A stretch of DNA of 34,027 nucleotides, taken from SKVL01 sp051747785. GTDB taxonomy: Bacteria; Patescibacteriota; Minisyncoccia; Phycocordibacterales; CSBR16-193. The notes beneath the pieces are model-generated. The model ran no database searches, was not told where the DNA came from, and was given only the letters and a program-made list of their open reading frames with translations. The DNA is taken from positions 1 through 34,027 of the forward strand of contig JBNJGN010000005.1 in the NCBI GenBank assembly GCA_051747785.1. Reading direction: 5' to 3'. Below are positions 5,754 to 12,740 of this stretch, in pieces; the stretch's first letter is position 1, and each line of letters starts with the position of its first letter. The position numbers and the translations under genes are program-made.

Positions 5754-6728
5754 CTACCCATTAAAGACTCTTCTAAAAAGAGCTACGATAAACTCTTCAA
5801 AAGATATTCCCGAAGCCTCCAACTCAAGTGAGAACACGGAATCTTCCGTTAAAAGAGGCAGAGAGTCTGTTTCTAAAAAGAAAATATCACCACTGTCACT
5901 CACAACGAAATCAGAACAAGAGTAGTGCCTCAACCCCACCTTTTCATGAATTTCTTGAGTCAAATTTTGAATATTCATATTGACATCAACGCCAAACTTA
6001 CCCGGACAGCGCTTAAATGTTTTACCACAGTACTCACTGTCTTCCCTTTCAAAAAACTCACTGAAGTGAGAGACTGTCTCCACTGGTAAAAGAGGATAAT
6101 GTTTCTCTTCTCGCAGTCCTTCAATAACACCGCATGACACCTCTCTGCCCTCGATATATTCTTGAATTAATACAGCAGAACTATACTTAAAAGCTTCGTT
6201 CGTAGCACTGTTTAATTCATCTTTTGAATTGGCAATATTAATTCCCAAAGAAGAACCCGCCGATGCCGGTTTAACTATTAAAGGGAAAGGTGCGCTTTTA
6301 GAGAAAGAGATAATATCCTCCCGCGAATCACCCTCTCTTAACATAAGCGTTAGTGGCACTTTGATGCCGTAATATGTACACAGATCCAGTGTAAGATCCT
6401 TTCGGGCAGAAATAGCAGATGCCACCCGACCGGAACCCGTATATGGAACACCGAAAGCATCAAGTATCTCTTGGACTCCTCCATCTTCTCCATAATTTCC
6501 ATGTAAAGCATTAAAAAAACCGTCAACTCTACTTAAAATTGAAGTTGCTTTTCGGGCGACACCGTCCAAATGCCAAACTCCGTGGCGATCTATAAATACA
6601 TCCTTCCATTCAAATCCGGGTAAATCTAGCGAAAGTACCCTCTTCCCCGTCTTAAGAGATGACTCGTATTCAGGCGAAGGTCCGCCTCTTATTACGCCTA
6701 TGTATTTTTTTGAACCCAAAGAACTCAT
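5754..6728 (-). CDS. ddl: D-alanine--D-alanine ligase (variant active site)
   Basis: 324 aa, normal length. It joins two D-Ala for peptidoglycan precursors in the cytoplasm. Visible ATP-grasp features: NALHGNYGEDGGVQ (73-86) and PYTGSG in the N-terminal domain, PLIVKPASAGSSLGI (149-163), and REVSCGVI. The C-terminal metal site deviates. Using the E. coli DdlB pattern R255-x-D257...E270-x-N272 and a later PGM, this protein has C271-S-D273, E286-T-D288, and LPLLT where LPGMT is usual. Thus Arg is replaced by Cys and the Asn metal ligand by Asp. It lies 36 bp after uvrC on the same strand. Upstream is an extended -10 (TGTTATAAT, core 6736-6741), seven bases before ATG, so its mRNA may be leaderless. 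The stop TAG coincides with the end of the inverted repeat of the Ltp cassette. Confidence 0.9.
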   Translation of the reverse strand: MSSLGSKKYIGVIRGGPSPEYESSLKTGKRVLSLDLPGFEWKDVFIDRHGVWHLDGVARKATSILSRVDGFFNALHGNYGEDGGVQEILDAFGVPYTGSGRVASAISARKDLTLDLCTYYGIKVPLTLMLREGDSREDIISFSKSAPFPLIVKPASAGSSLGINIANSKDELNSATNEAFKYSSAVLIQEYIEGREVSCGVIEGLREEKHYPLLPVETVSHFSEFFEREDSEYCGKTFKRCPGKFGVDVNMNIQNLTQEIHEKVGLRHYSCSDFVVSDSGDIFFLETDSLPLLTEDSVFSLELEASGISFEEFIVALFRRVFNG

Positions 6729-6764
6729 AGGTTTTATTATAACATCATTTAAAAAATTTACGGA

Positions 6765-8045
6765 TCACCTCTTTATTTTCTCTCTTAAAGATCTATGGTA
6801 AGAAAGAGCAAACCGATGTGCCTCCATATTAGCCAAAACTATATCTTCTTTGTAATTAGAAAGAATGCTCCTATCTCCATAGTACCGATGAGGACGATGA
6901 TTTCGGTCTTTACTAACAGCAATTACTGGAATATTTTTACCTTTGTATTTCAAAACTTCCACAGCCGCACTCTCATGCGCCACCCCTCCGTCAACAACCA
7001 CCAGATCAGGAAAGGTCCACTCCTTATGTTCCATTCTCCTGGAAAGAACCTCTTTTAAAGCCTTAATATCATCCATCCCAGGGTCTTCTTTGAGCCGGAA
7101 TTTCCTATAATCATTTTTTTTAGCTTCCCCACCTTCCACCACAGATAAAACTCCTACCGTAAAAGCCCCGAAGGTATGTGCAACATCATAACCCTCTATA
7201 CGAAAACGCGAAGATCTTTCCTTAAGAGTGTCCTCGGAGTTATCTTTATTCATAGGCCTTTCAAAATCAGAACCGCTTAAAAGAGAAACGTCACGTATAT
7301 GTTCTAAGGCGTGGATCTTTTTTTGAACCTCTCCCGCTTTTTCAAACTCCCTTTTATTGGAATAAAAATCCCTCTCCTTTTCCAAACGTTTTATAACCTC
7401 CCTCTTTCTGCCCTGAAAGAACATCTTTATGTTCTTTATTCTTTTTTTATACTCTGCAACAGATATCTCTCCAAGACACATACCGGGGCACAGACCTATC
7501 TGCCTATTAAAACAAGGTTTAGGATAAGCTCTCTTCTGTAACTCTGCCGGTATACACTTTTCATCTCTAAAAGGGAATATCTTTCTTATTATACGCAAGG
7601 CATCTTTAAGAAGCGCACCCTGAGGAAAGGGGCCGAAAACGGCATCTGTGTCTATCTCTCTTTTCTTTTTCTCTAAGTCCCTCTCCCTTACCACACGAAC
7701 CACTGGAAAACTTTCTTTAGTTATAACCACGTAATTAAAGCTTTTATCATCTTTTTCCTTGCTATTAAAGAAAGGCTGATTTTCTTTTATGAGTTTGGCT
7801 TCCAAAATAAGAGCCTCCAGGGCAGAATCGGTTTCCAATACATCAACATCTGCCACCTCATTTAACATACGAGCTATCCAAGGACTTCTACTCTCTTCTA
7901 AATCCTCCTTAAAATAACTCCTGACTCTATCCTTCAGAGAAACCGCTTTACCTATATATAAGATACTATCCGAAGTATCTTTAAAGAAATAGACGCCCGG
8001 CTTTTGAGGTAATCTGTTTACTTTCAACCTAAGTCCCTTTTTCAT
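6765..8045 (-). CDS. uvrC: Excinuclease ABC subunit C, short form
   Basis: 426 aa. UvrC makes both incisions in nucleotide excision repair with UvrAB. Order: GIY-YIG nuclease (starts at PQKPGVYFFKD, with ILYIGKA), a Cys-rich segment (CFNRQIGLCPGMC), UVR motif (REFEKAGEVQKKIHALE), then the RNase H-like UvrC domain (YDVAHTFGAFTVGV, DLVVVDGG, and AHRFALSYHRSLR). It stops there; the C-terminal tandem helix-hairpin-helix of full UvrC (about 600 aa) is missing. I start at ATG 8045 rather than TTG 8081, because TATATT (8054-8059, minus) lies eight bases upstream and the TTG extension would run through it. The stop is TGA. ddl follows after 36 bp. Confidence 0.94.
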   Translation of the reverse strand: MKKGLRLKVNRLPQKPGVYFFKDTSDSILYIGKAVSLKDRVRSYFKEDLEESRSPWIARMLNEVADVDVLETDSALEALILEAKLIKENQPFFNSKEKDDKSFNYVVITKESFPVVRVVRERDLEKKKREIDTDAVFGPFPQGALLKDALRIIRKIFPFRDEKCIPAELQKRAYPKPCFNRQIGLCPGMCLGEISVAEYKKRIKNIKMFFQGRKREVIKRLEKERDFYSNKREFEKAGEVQKKIHALEHIRDVSLLSGSDFERPMNKDNSEDTLKERSSRFRIEGYDVAHTFGAFTVGVLSVVEGGEAKKNDYRKFRLKEDPGMDDIKALKEVLSRRMEHKEWTFPDLVVVDGGVAHESAAVEVLKYKGKNIPVIAVSKDRNHRPHRYYGDRSILSNYKEDIVLANMEAHRFALSYHRSLREKIKR

Positions 8046-8117
8046 AAGAATATAATATATCCTAACACCCACTATTTTCAATAAAAGATAATAGCAGTTT
8101 AAAACAAAACCACGAGT

Positions 8118-8366
8118 ATGTTAAAGTTAATCTATATGAAAGAGTTATCTTCCTTAAAAATAACCATGAACTGGAAACAGGCTCTTCTTTACGAAATTGC
8201 CATACTCTCCTTAGGAATAATTGTAGGCTCTCACTGGCCGGAAATTTTCACAGGCATGGTAAAAGTAACACTTTGGACCATCTTCGTATTAGCTGGAGGG
8301 TATATGGTCTTGTTATGGACCGATCAAAACATGAAAAATCAAAATAATAAAGATATTTCAAAATAA
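8118..8366 (+). CDS. Small membrane protein, two helices
   Basis: 82 aa from ATG 8118, or 76 aa from the in-frame ATG at 8136 (MKELSS); neither has a Shine-Dalgarno, so the start is uncertain. Two hydrophobic segments are visible: about 23-40 (LLYEIAILSLGIIVGSHW) and 47-67 (MVKVTLWTIFVLAGGYMVLLW), then a polar Asn/Lys tail. It diverges from uvrC across a short AT-rich gap that must hold both promoters. The family is not recognised by name; tiny two-helix proteins are common in Patescibacteria. A role in the envelope is the most that can be said. Confidence 0.7.
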   Translation: MLKLIYMKELSSLKITMNWKQALLYEIAILSLGIIVGSHWPEIFTGMVKVTLWTIFVLAGGYMVLLWTDQNMKNQNNKDISK

Positions 8367-8465
8367 AAATCTTCAGTACTCCACCCAAAGCCTTACAGAC
8401 GGTTTGTGCATAAATTTTTTATCTGATAAAATAAAGTAAATTATAAGTATATAAAAATAAAATAT

Positions 8466-9585
8466 ATGGACAATCAAGAAGAAATGGAAAATAACCCGCA
8501 AGAGAACACTGAAGAGGTAAAAAGAGAGGCCTCGGAAAACACTTCAAATAAAAAGAGCGGGGTTAATTTTGTATTATGGGCAATAGTTGTTTTAGTTCTG
8601 GTGGGAGCTATAACCCTTTTTGCCGTAATATGGAACGGTGAAGAGGGAGAAGGAGAAGTATTAGCAAAAGTGGACGGAGAAGCAATAACCAAAAGTGACA
8701 TAGAGCCGACCTTAGAGAGAATGAAAGGTCAATACAGCGCACAAGGTATTGATATCTCTGAGGAAGAAGGCATGGAAGACATGCTACTCTACCAAGCGGT
8801 TCAGAACCATGTCCAACAAAAACTTCTCCTGGATCACGCCAAAAAAGAGAAGTTGGAAGTTGAAGACAGTGACATTCAAGATGAGTTTGACCAGATAACC
8901 GGCGATTTTGAAAATCAAGAACAACTTGATGCGGCTCTCGATCAAGCTGGTATGACGGAAGATGAGTTCAAAGAAGAGATCAGAATAAGCTTACTTGCAC
9001 AACTGATAGCCGAAGATGAAGGAATTGATCTTGAAGTTTCAGAAGAAGATATAGAAGAAAGATATGAACAATACCAAGCGCAGATGGGAGAAGAAGCTCC
9101 TCCGCTAGAAGAAGTAAGAGATCAAATTGAAACCGAATTAAAAAATCAAAAAGTNNNNNNNNNNNNNNNNNNNNNNNNNNNNNNNNNNNNNNNNNNNNNN
9201 NNNNNNNNNNNNNNNNNNNNNNNNNNNNNNNNNNNNNNNNNNNNNNNNNNNNNNAGAAAGATATGAACAATACCAAGCGCAGATGGGAGAAGAAGCTCCT
9301 CCGCTAGAAGAAGTAAGAGATCAAATTGAAACCGAATTAAAAAATCAAAAAGTGGACGGGATTTTAACCACTCTGATAGAAGAACTTAGGGAAAAAAGAG
9401 ACGTGGAGATGATGGTAGAAATGCCCGCACCCCAACAGCAAACCCCCTCACAGCCACCTGCAGAACAATCTCAAGAAGAACCGCAAGCTGAAGACGGGTC
9501 TTCAGCTGAAGAGGAAGAAATGACCGAAGAAGAAATAATGGAAATGATAGAAGAGGAACAGCAAACAGAAGAAAATCAGCAATAG
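8466..9585 (+). CDS. SurA_N-like membrane-anchored protein (interrupted by assembly gap)
   Basis: One gene split by 100 Ns (9155-9254). The 99 bases before the gap (9056-9154) are repeated exactly after it (9255-9353) in the same frame. If the repeat is collapsed, the true gene is 921 nt, 306 aa. Layout: acidic cytoplasmic N-terminus, one TM helix (33-56), then an outer SurA N-terminal-like helical domain (VLAKVDGEAITKSDIEPTL, ...LLLDHAKKEKLEVEDSDIQDEF...) and a very acidic, Gln/Pro-rich tail. Such domains chaperone secreted proteins; the parvulin PPIase domain of full SurA/PrsA is absent. The upstream AT-rich region (TATAAA near 8450) may be the promoter. A strong terminator follows at 9606-9639. 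Chaperone role inferred. Confidence 0.88.
9056..9353. other. Assembly gap with identical flanks
   Basis: Ns occupy 9155-9254, exactly 100 bases, a placeholder length. The 99-bp flanks 9056-9154 and 9255-9353 are identical. This is the signature of two contigs whose ends overlap but were joined as a scaffold, so both the gap and one copy are probably artificial. Confidence 0.9.
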
Positions 9586-9605
9586 TAACAGTTAAGAAAA
9601 ATAAA

Positions 9606-9639
9606 AGTAAAACCCTCCTTAAAAAAGGAGGGTTTTACT
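9606..9639. terminator. Bidirectional intrinsic terminator
   Basis: A 13-bp stem, AGTAAAACCCTCC (9606-9618) with GGAGGGTTTTACT (9627-9639), is followed by TTTTG on plus and by TTTTATTTTTC on minus. It lies between the convergent SurA_N-like and PH-domain genes and can serve both. Confidence 0.88.
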
Positions 9640-9652
9640 TTTTTGATGATCA

Positions 9653-10234
9653 TTATTCATTATTATTACCGGGACCATTATTTTCAGGTGATAATTTATC
9701 TTCTGGCTTTTTAAGTCTTTTTCTTTCTTCAATAGCCTTAAAAACGACCCTTTTGACCTCGTATGGATCCCTAGATTGAGGAAGCAGTATTTCTCTTGAA
9801 ACTCCGGCAGTTTGCACATGAATAGCACCGAAATTCAACATAGTAGCTATGAAACCTCTGACTTCAACGGTGGCATCCTGTACTCTTTCCAAATTAAGTG
9901 TCTTTGCTTTTCTTGAGAAAAGACCTATCTGTTCGATATCTACTATTCGCATATTAGTTATATACCAAACATCCAAATAATATTCAGTCCATTGAACCGT
10001 CAGAAAAATAAAGACCAAGAGCAACCAAAGGCAGTAAAAAGCTACTAAAGGGCAAAACGCGGGTCCTTCAAAGGATAAATACTGAAAAACATCAAAGGAA
10101 AAAAGCTTTAAAAGTAATGTCAAAACCAATGGAGTGATTGCTAGTAAGAACGAACTAAAAAGAGGACCCAGCATAATAAACCAGTGTCGCCTTACTTCCT
10201 TTATCACTCTTTCTCCTTCTTTCATCTTTATCAT
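9653..10234 (-). CDS. PH-domain (DUF304/YdbS-like) membrane protein
   Basis: 193 aa from ATG 10234 (MIKMKEGERVIKEVRRHW); ATG 10225 is also possible. A longer frame starts at a TTG inside the preceding gene and is rejected. After a short basic N-terminus come two hydrophobic segments (about 20-45 and 60-82), then a bacterial PH-like domain of the DUF304/bPH2 type. It shows the usual pattern YYLDVWYITNMRIVDIEQIGLFSRK, NLERVQDATVEVRG, LNFGAIHVQTAG, ending in SRDPYEVKRVVF. The charged tail ends in Asn-rich PENNGPGNNNE. It lies 22 bp after the 10257-10472 gene, and probably forms an operon with it and truB. Function of these proteins is unknown; a membrane-surface role is assumed. Confidence 0.88.
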   Translation of the reverse strand: MIKMKEGERVIKEVRRHWFIMLGPLFSSFLLAITPLVLTLLLKLFSFDVFQYLSFEGPAFCPLVAFYCLWLLLVFIFLTVQWTEYYLDVWYITNMRIVDIEQIGLFSRKAKTLNLERVQDATVEVRGFIATMLNFGAIHVQTAGVSREILLPQSRDPYEVKRVVFKAIEERKRLKKPEDKLSPENNGPGNNNE

Positions 10235-10256
10235 ACAAACAAAGGCCAATGATAAT

Positions 10257-10472
10257 TTAATAAATCGTAAATAGTAAGGCACAAATAACGGAAATAGAGA
10301 GAAGCATACCGGAAATAACAAAGTATAACTTTCTAGCTAAAGATATAACCTGGCTTCTTTTACCATACTTTTTCCAATGATAATCAAGAATAATAGAGAA
10401 GATCATGTAAAGTAAAAAAACACCTCCCGACACCGCCCAAACCAAAGTATTTGATATTTCAACCGTTTCCAT
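10257..10472 (-). CDS. Small membrane protein, two helices
   Basis: 71 aa with two hydrophobic stretches (about 9-29, LVWAVSGGVFLLYMIFSIIL, and 48-70, KLYFVISGMLLSISVICALLF) joined by a basic loop (HWKKYGKRSQ). Family not recognised. It lies between truB (32 bp upstream) and the PH-domain protein (22 bp downstream), all leftward. A promoter candidate, TTGAAT (10503-10508, minus) - 17 nt - TATATA (10480-10485), overlaps the truB stop and ends seven bases before the ATG, again suggesting a leaderless start. No Shine-Dalgarno is seen. Confidence 0.75.
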   Translation of the reverse strand: METVEISNTLVWAVSGGVFLLYMIFSIILDYHWKKYGKRSQVISLARKLYFVISGMLLSISVICALLFTIY

Positions 10473-10504
10473 ATTACTTTATATAGTATCTATTTTATCA
10501 TAAT

Positions 10505-11293
10505 TCAAAGAATAGTATCCCTCAGATCGTAAGGCCCCACCGAAGTACGAACAATATGAAAAGCCAAGGCTGAAGTGCGACAGTGCTCACCCATTCTTTG
10601 AGCCAGAGTACGCACATAAGTTCCACTGGAAGCTCTAACACGAAAACGAGCCACCGGCAGGGATGTGTCCCTACCAAGTATTTCAATAGCCCTCTCCCAA
10701 CTCTTAAGGCACTCTTCCTGTCTAAAATCACCATCAACCGCCCCTATCTTACGTCTAGCCATGGCATGAATAAAAGAAGCCGGGAAGAGATCTATATCTA
10801 ATAGATCAAACTCTTGTATGAAAATAGAACGAGTAGGCAGCGGTACACGCCGACCCTCTCTGGTCCATTTGAAAAGTGGCTTACCTTTGTATGTCTTTGA
10901 AGAAAAAGGAGGATACTCTATAGAAGCTTTTCCTTGCCATTTAACGGAGAACTCTTCAAGCTTATGAAATAAACCTTCATAAGGTATCTTTTTCTTTTTT
11001 GACTTAACAATCCCTAAGGGATCATAACTATCACTCTCAACACCAAAAAGAACATCAAAATGATAAACTTTTTCATAGCCCAAGTACTTTTCCCTCTCTT
11101 TATTTTTTTCTCCGGCCAAAACCAGTAAAACCCCTTCCGCCAAAGGATCCAGTCTACCTGCATAACTTAAAGACTTATTCCTTAATTGTGGAAAAGCAAC
11201 TCTCGCACGCTCAAGACAGTTAAGAGGTGTTTCTCCTACTCTTTTGTAAACGGCAAAAACATCTTTGTCCTCATTCTTGTTAAAGAAACTCAT
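10505..11293 (-). CDS. truB: tRNA pseudouridine-55 synthase, short form
   Basis: 262 aa. TruB converts U55 in the T-loop of tRNAs to pseudouridine. The catalytic motif is SYAGRLDPLAEGVLLVLAG with nucleophile D49, and the later conserved SSGTYVRTLAQRMGE is present. E. coli TruB is 314 aa; this one ends soon after the catalytic core (GPYDLRDTIL), so the C-terminal PUA domain is absent. The stop codon is TGA, which argues that TGA is not a sense codon in this genome. It appears to lead a small leftward operon with two membrane proteins. All three tRNAs of this window carry the T-loop substrate (TTC). Confidence 0.95.
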   Translation of the reverse strand: MSFFNKNEDKDVFAVYKRVGETPLNCLERARVAFPQLRNKSLSYAGRLDPLAEGVLLVLAGEKNKEREKYLGYEKVYHFDVLFGVESDSYDPLGIVKSKKKKIPYEGLFHKLEEFSVKWQGKASIEYPPFSSKTYKGKPLFKWTREGRRVPLPTRSIFIQEFDLLDIDLFPASFIHAMARRKIGAVDGDFRQEECLKSWERAIEILGRDTSLPVARFRVRASSGTYVRTLAQRMGEHCRTSALAFHIVRTSVGPYDLRDTIL

Positions 11294-11372
11294 TTCTCGT
11301 ACAATACTACTTATGTCTTAAAAAACAACCCCTTAAAAGTACACATTACAAGATAAAGATAGAAAACATAAA

Positions 11373-11951
11373 ATGGCAAAAAAGATCGTCTTTGACATAG
11401 AAACAAAAAACACCTTTTACGATACAGAATCGAATGATCCTGCGGATTTAGATATTTCTCTTGTTGGAATATACGACTTTAGCGATAATACTTATTACTC
11501 ATATCTTGAAGATGAACTGGGAGAACTGTGGAAAAAGATAGAGAATACGGATATATTGATAGGTTATAACTCCGACCACTTTGACATTCCACTTCTGAAC
11601 TCTTATTACCCCGGAGATCTTTCTGCCATAAAAAGCATTGACCTACTAAAAGAGATAAAAAATGTGGCAGGGAGAAGGATCAAACTAGATGATGTGGCCA
11701 GCGCCACTTTAGGCACCAAAAAATCAGGCCACGGACTGCAAGCCATAACCTGGTGGAAAGAAGGTGAAATAGAAAAGATACGCCAGTACTGTCTTGAGGA
11801 CGTCCGAATTACAAAAGAAGTTTTTGATTACGCTGTCTCCAACGGCTTACTAAAATACACAGAAGGTAGTGCCGTAAGAGACGTCCCCATAGATACATCC
11901 GCCTGGGAAGAAAAAAACGGAGCAACAATGACAAGAACTTTGCCTATATAA
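11373..11951 (+). CDS. DEDDy-type 3'-5' exonuclease (RNase H-like)
   Basis: 192 aa. Motifs: Exo I FDIET (D8, E10), Exo II GYNSDHFDIPLL (D71), Exo III RQYCLEDVRIT with Y139 and D143 (Y-x3-D, the DEDDy class). It resembles the YprB-like ribonuclease H-like family and DnaQ-type nucleases more than a polymerase proofreading subunit, since LDDVASATLG--KSGHG is typical of the stand-alone forms. Substrate unknown; single-stranded DNA or RNA is likely. It lies nine bases before the DsbA-like gene, so the two are probably co-transcribed, although their functions seem unrelated. It diverges from truB. No Shine-Dalgarno. Confidence 0.88.
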   Translation: MAKKIVFDIETKNTFYDTESNDPADLDISLVGIYDFSDNTYYSYLEDELGELWKKIENTDILIGYNSDHFDIPLLNSYYPGDLSAIKSIDLLKEIKNVAGRRIKLDDVASATLGTKKSGHGLQAITWWKEGEIEKIRQYCLEDVRITKEVFDYAVSNGLLKYTEGSAVRDVPIDTSAWEEKNGATMTRTLPI

Positions 11952-11960
11952 AATATAAAA

Positions 11961-12737
11961 ATGAAAAATGATAACTTGGTAACCATATCCATCATTATTG
12001 CCGGTATAATAATATCTGGCTCCCTGCTTTACACACGCGACTTCTCTTTCGGCTCAGATAACGAAAACACAGAAAATCAAGAAGAGGTTACAAATATTCC
12101 TTCGGCTCGCGAAAATGAACCTTTATTAGGTAACCCCAATGCCGATATCATATTTATTGAATATTCCGATACTGAGTGCCCTTTTTCCAGTCAATTCGCC
12201 AGAGAAAGAGAAAAAATAATGAGCACTTATGGAGCTGAAGGGAAAATTGCTTGGATCTATCGCGCAATTTCTGGATCAAACAGAACATCCGCCATTAAAG
12301 CCCTATCCTTAGAATGCGTATCAAAAAATGCGGAAAATCATAAGTTTTGGAGATATCTAAGAAGAATAGAGAACAAAGAATTAGAAAAAGATGAGAACGG
12401 AGATCCAAACATTGATGCACTGATATCATCAGCAAGAAAAGAAGGAATACCTCAAAAACAGCTACGAGAATGCATTAAAAATGAAACATACCTGAAAAAT
12501 ATCAAAAGAAACTTAAAAGAAGCGCTATCCGAAGAAGCAAGAGGTACCCCTTTTACGGTAATAATATTATCTGAAGATCTGTCTTCTTTGGAACAGAAAA
12601 AAATAAACAGTGAGTTTCAAGAAATACCGGCAGACCTTATCACTATTCCAAGTGAACCTAACAGAATATTTTTAAACGGCTTGTTAGAAGCCGAAAAAAT
12701 AAAAAAGATCATAGATATCGCCCTGTCCAAAAAATAA
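11961..12737 (+). CDS. DsbA-like thioredoxin-fold protein with CPFS active site
   Basis: 258 aa. An N-terminal membrane anchor (about 6-24), a polar linker, then a DsbA/thioredoxin_4 fold: GNPNADIIFIEYSDTECPFS at the active site and the cis-Pro loop RGTPFTV (P197). Relatives carry CPFC; here the second Cys is Ser (C73-P-F-S76). Two other cysteines (C119, C171) are far away in sequence. A CxxS protein cannot form the usual intramolecular disulfide, so isomerase-like, monothiol or mixed-disulfide chemistry is possible. The inserted helical region (about 105-190) is typical of DsbA. It should lie outside the membrane. Its stop codon is three bases from that of the convergent helicase gene, with no room for a terminator. 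Confidence 0.88.
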   Translation: MKNDNLVTISIIIAGIIISGSLLYTRDFSFGSDNENTENQEEVTNIPSARENEPLLGNPNADIIFIEYSDTECPFSSQFAREREKIMSTYGAEGKIAWIYRAISGSNRTSAIKALSLECVSKNAENHKFWRYLRRIENKELEKDENGDPNIDALISSARKEGIPQKQLRECIKNETYLKNIKRNLKEALSEEARGTPFTVIILSEDLSSLEQKKINSEFQEIPADLITIPSEPNRIFLNGLLEAEKIKKIIDIALSKK

Positions 12738-12740
12738 AAA

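Larger units (their letters stand above)
4679..5754. mobile_element. Putative mobile cassette carrying the Ltp gene
   Basis: Three blocks left of the Ltp gene recur inverted and in matching order on its right: GTTGTGCGA (4760-4768 with 5746-5754, 9 bp), TTCTCTTTTGTGAAAAA (4814-4830 with 5727-5743, 17 bp) and AATTTTGGCACTTTT (4839-4853 with 5699-5713, 15 bp). The left arm has 45 extra bases (a GC-rich hairpin, 4769-4813) between blocks 1 and 2, where the right arm has two. The right arm ends on the stop codon of ddl, and beyond the left end lies a strong terminator in the ddl orientation. Seen: the repeats. Inferred: insertion between ddl and its terminator. No recombinase is encoded inside, so any movement would be in trans. 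Confidence 0.55.

Noticed and set aside
9056..9353. Internal tandem repeat in the SurA_N-like protein
   Set aside because: The identity is exact, flanks a 100-N placeholder and is best explained by overlapping contig ends.
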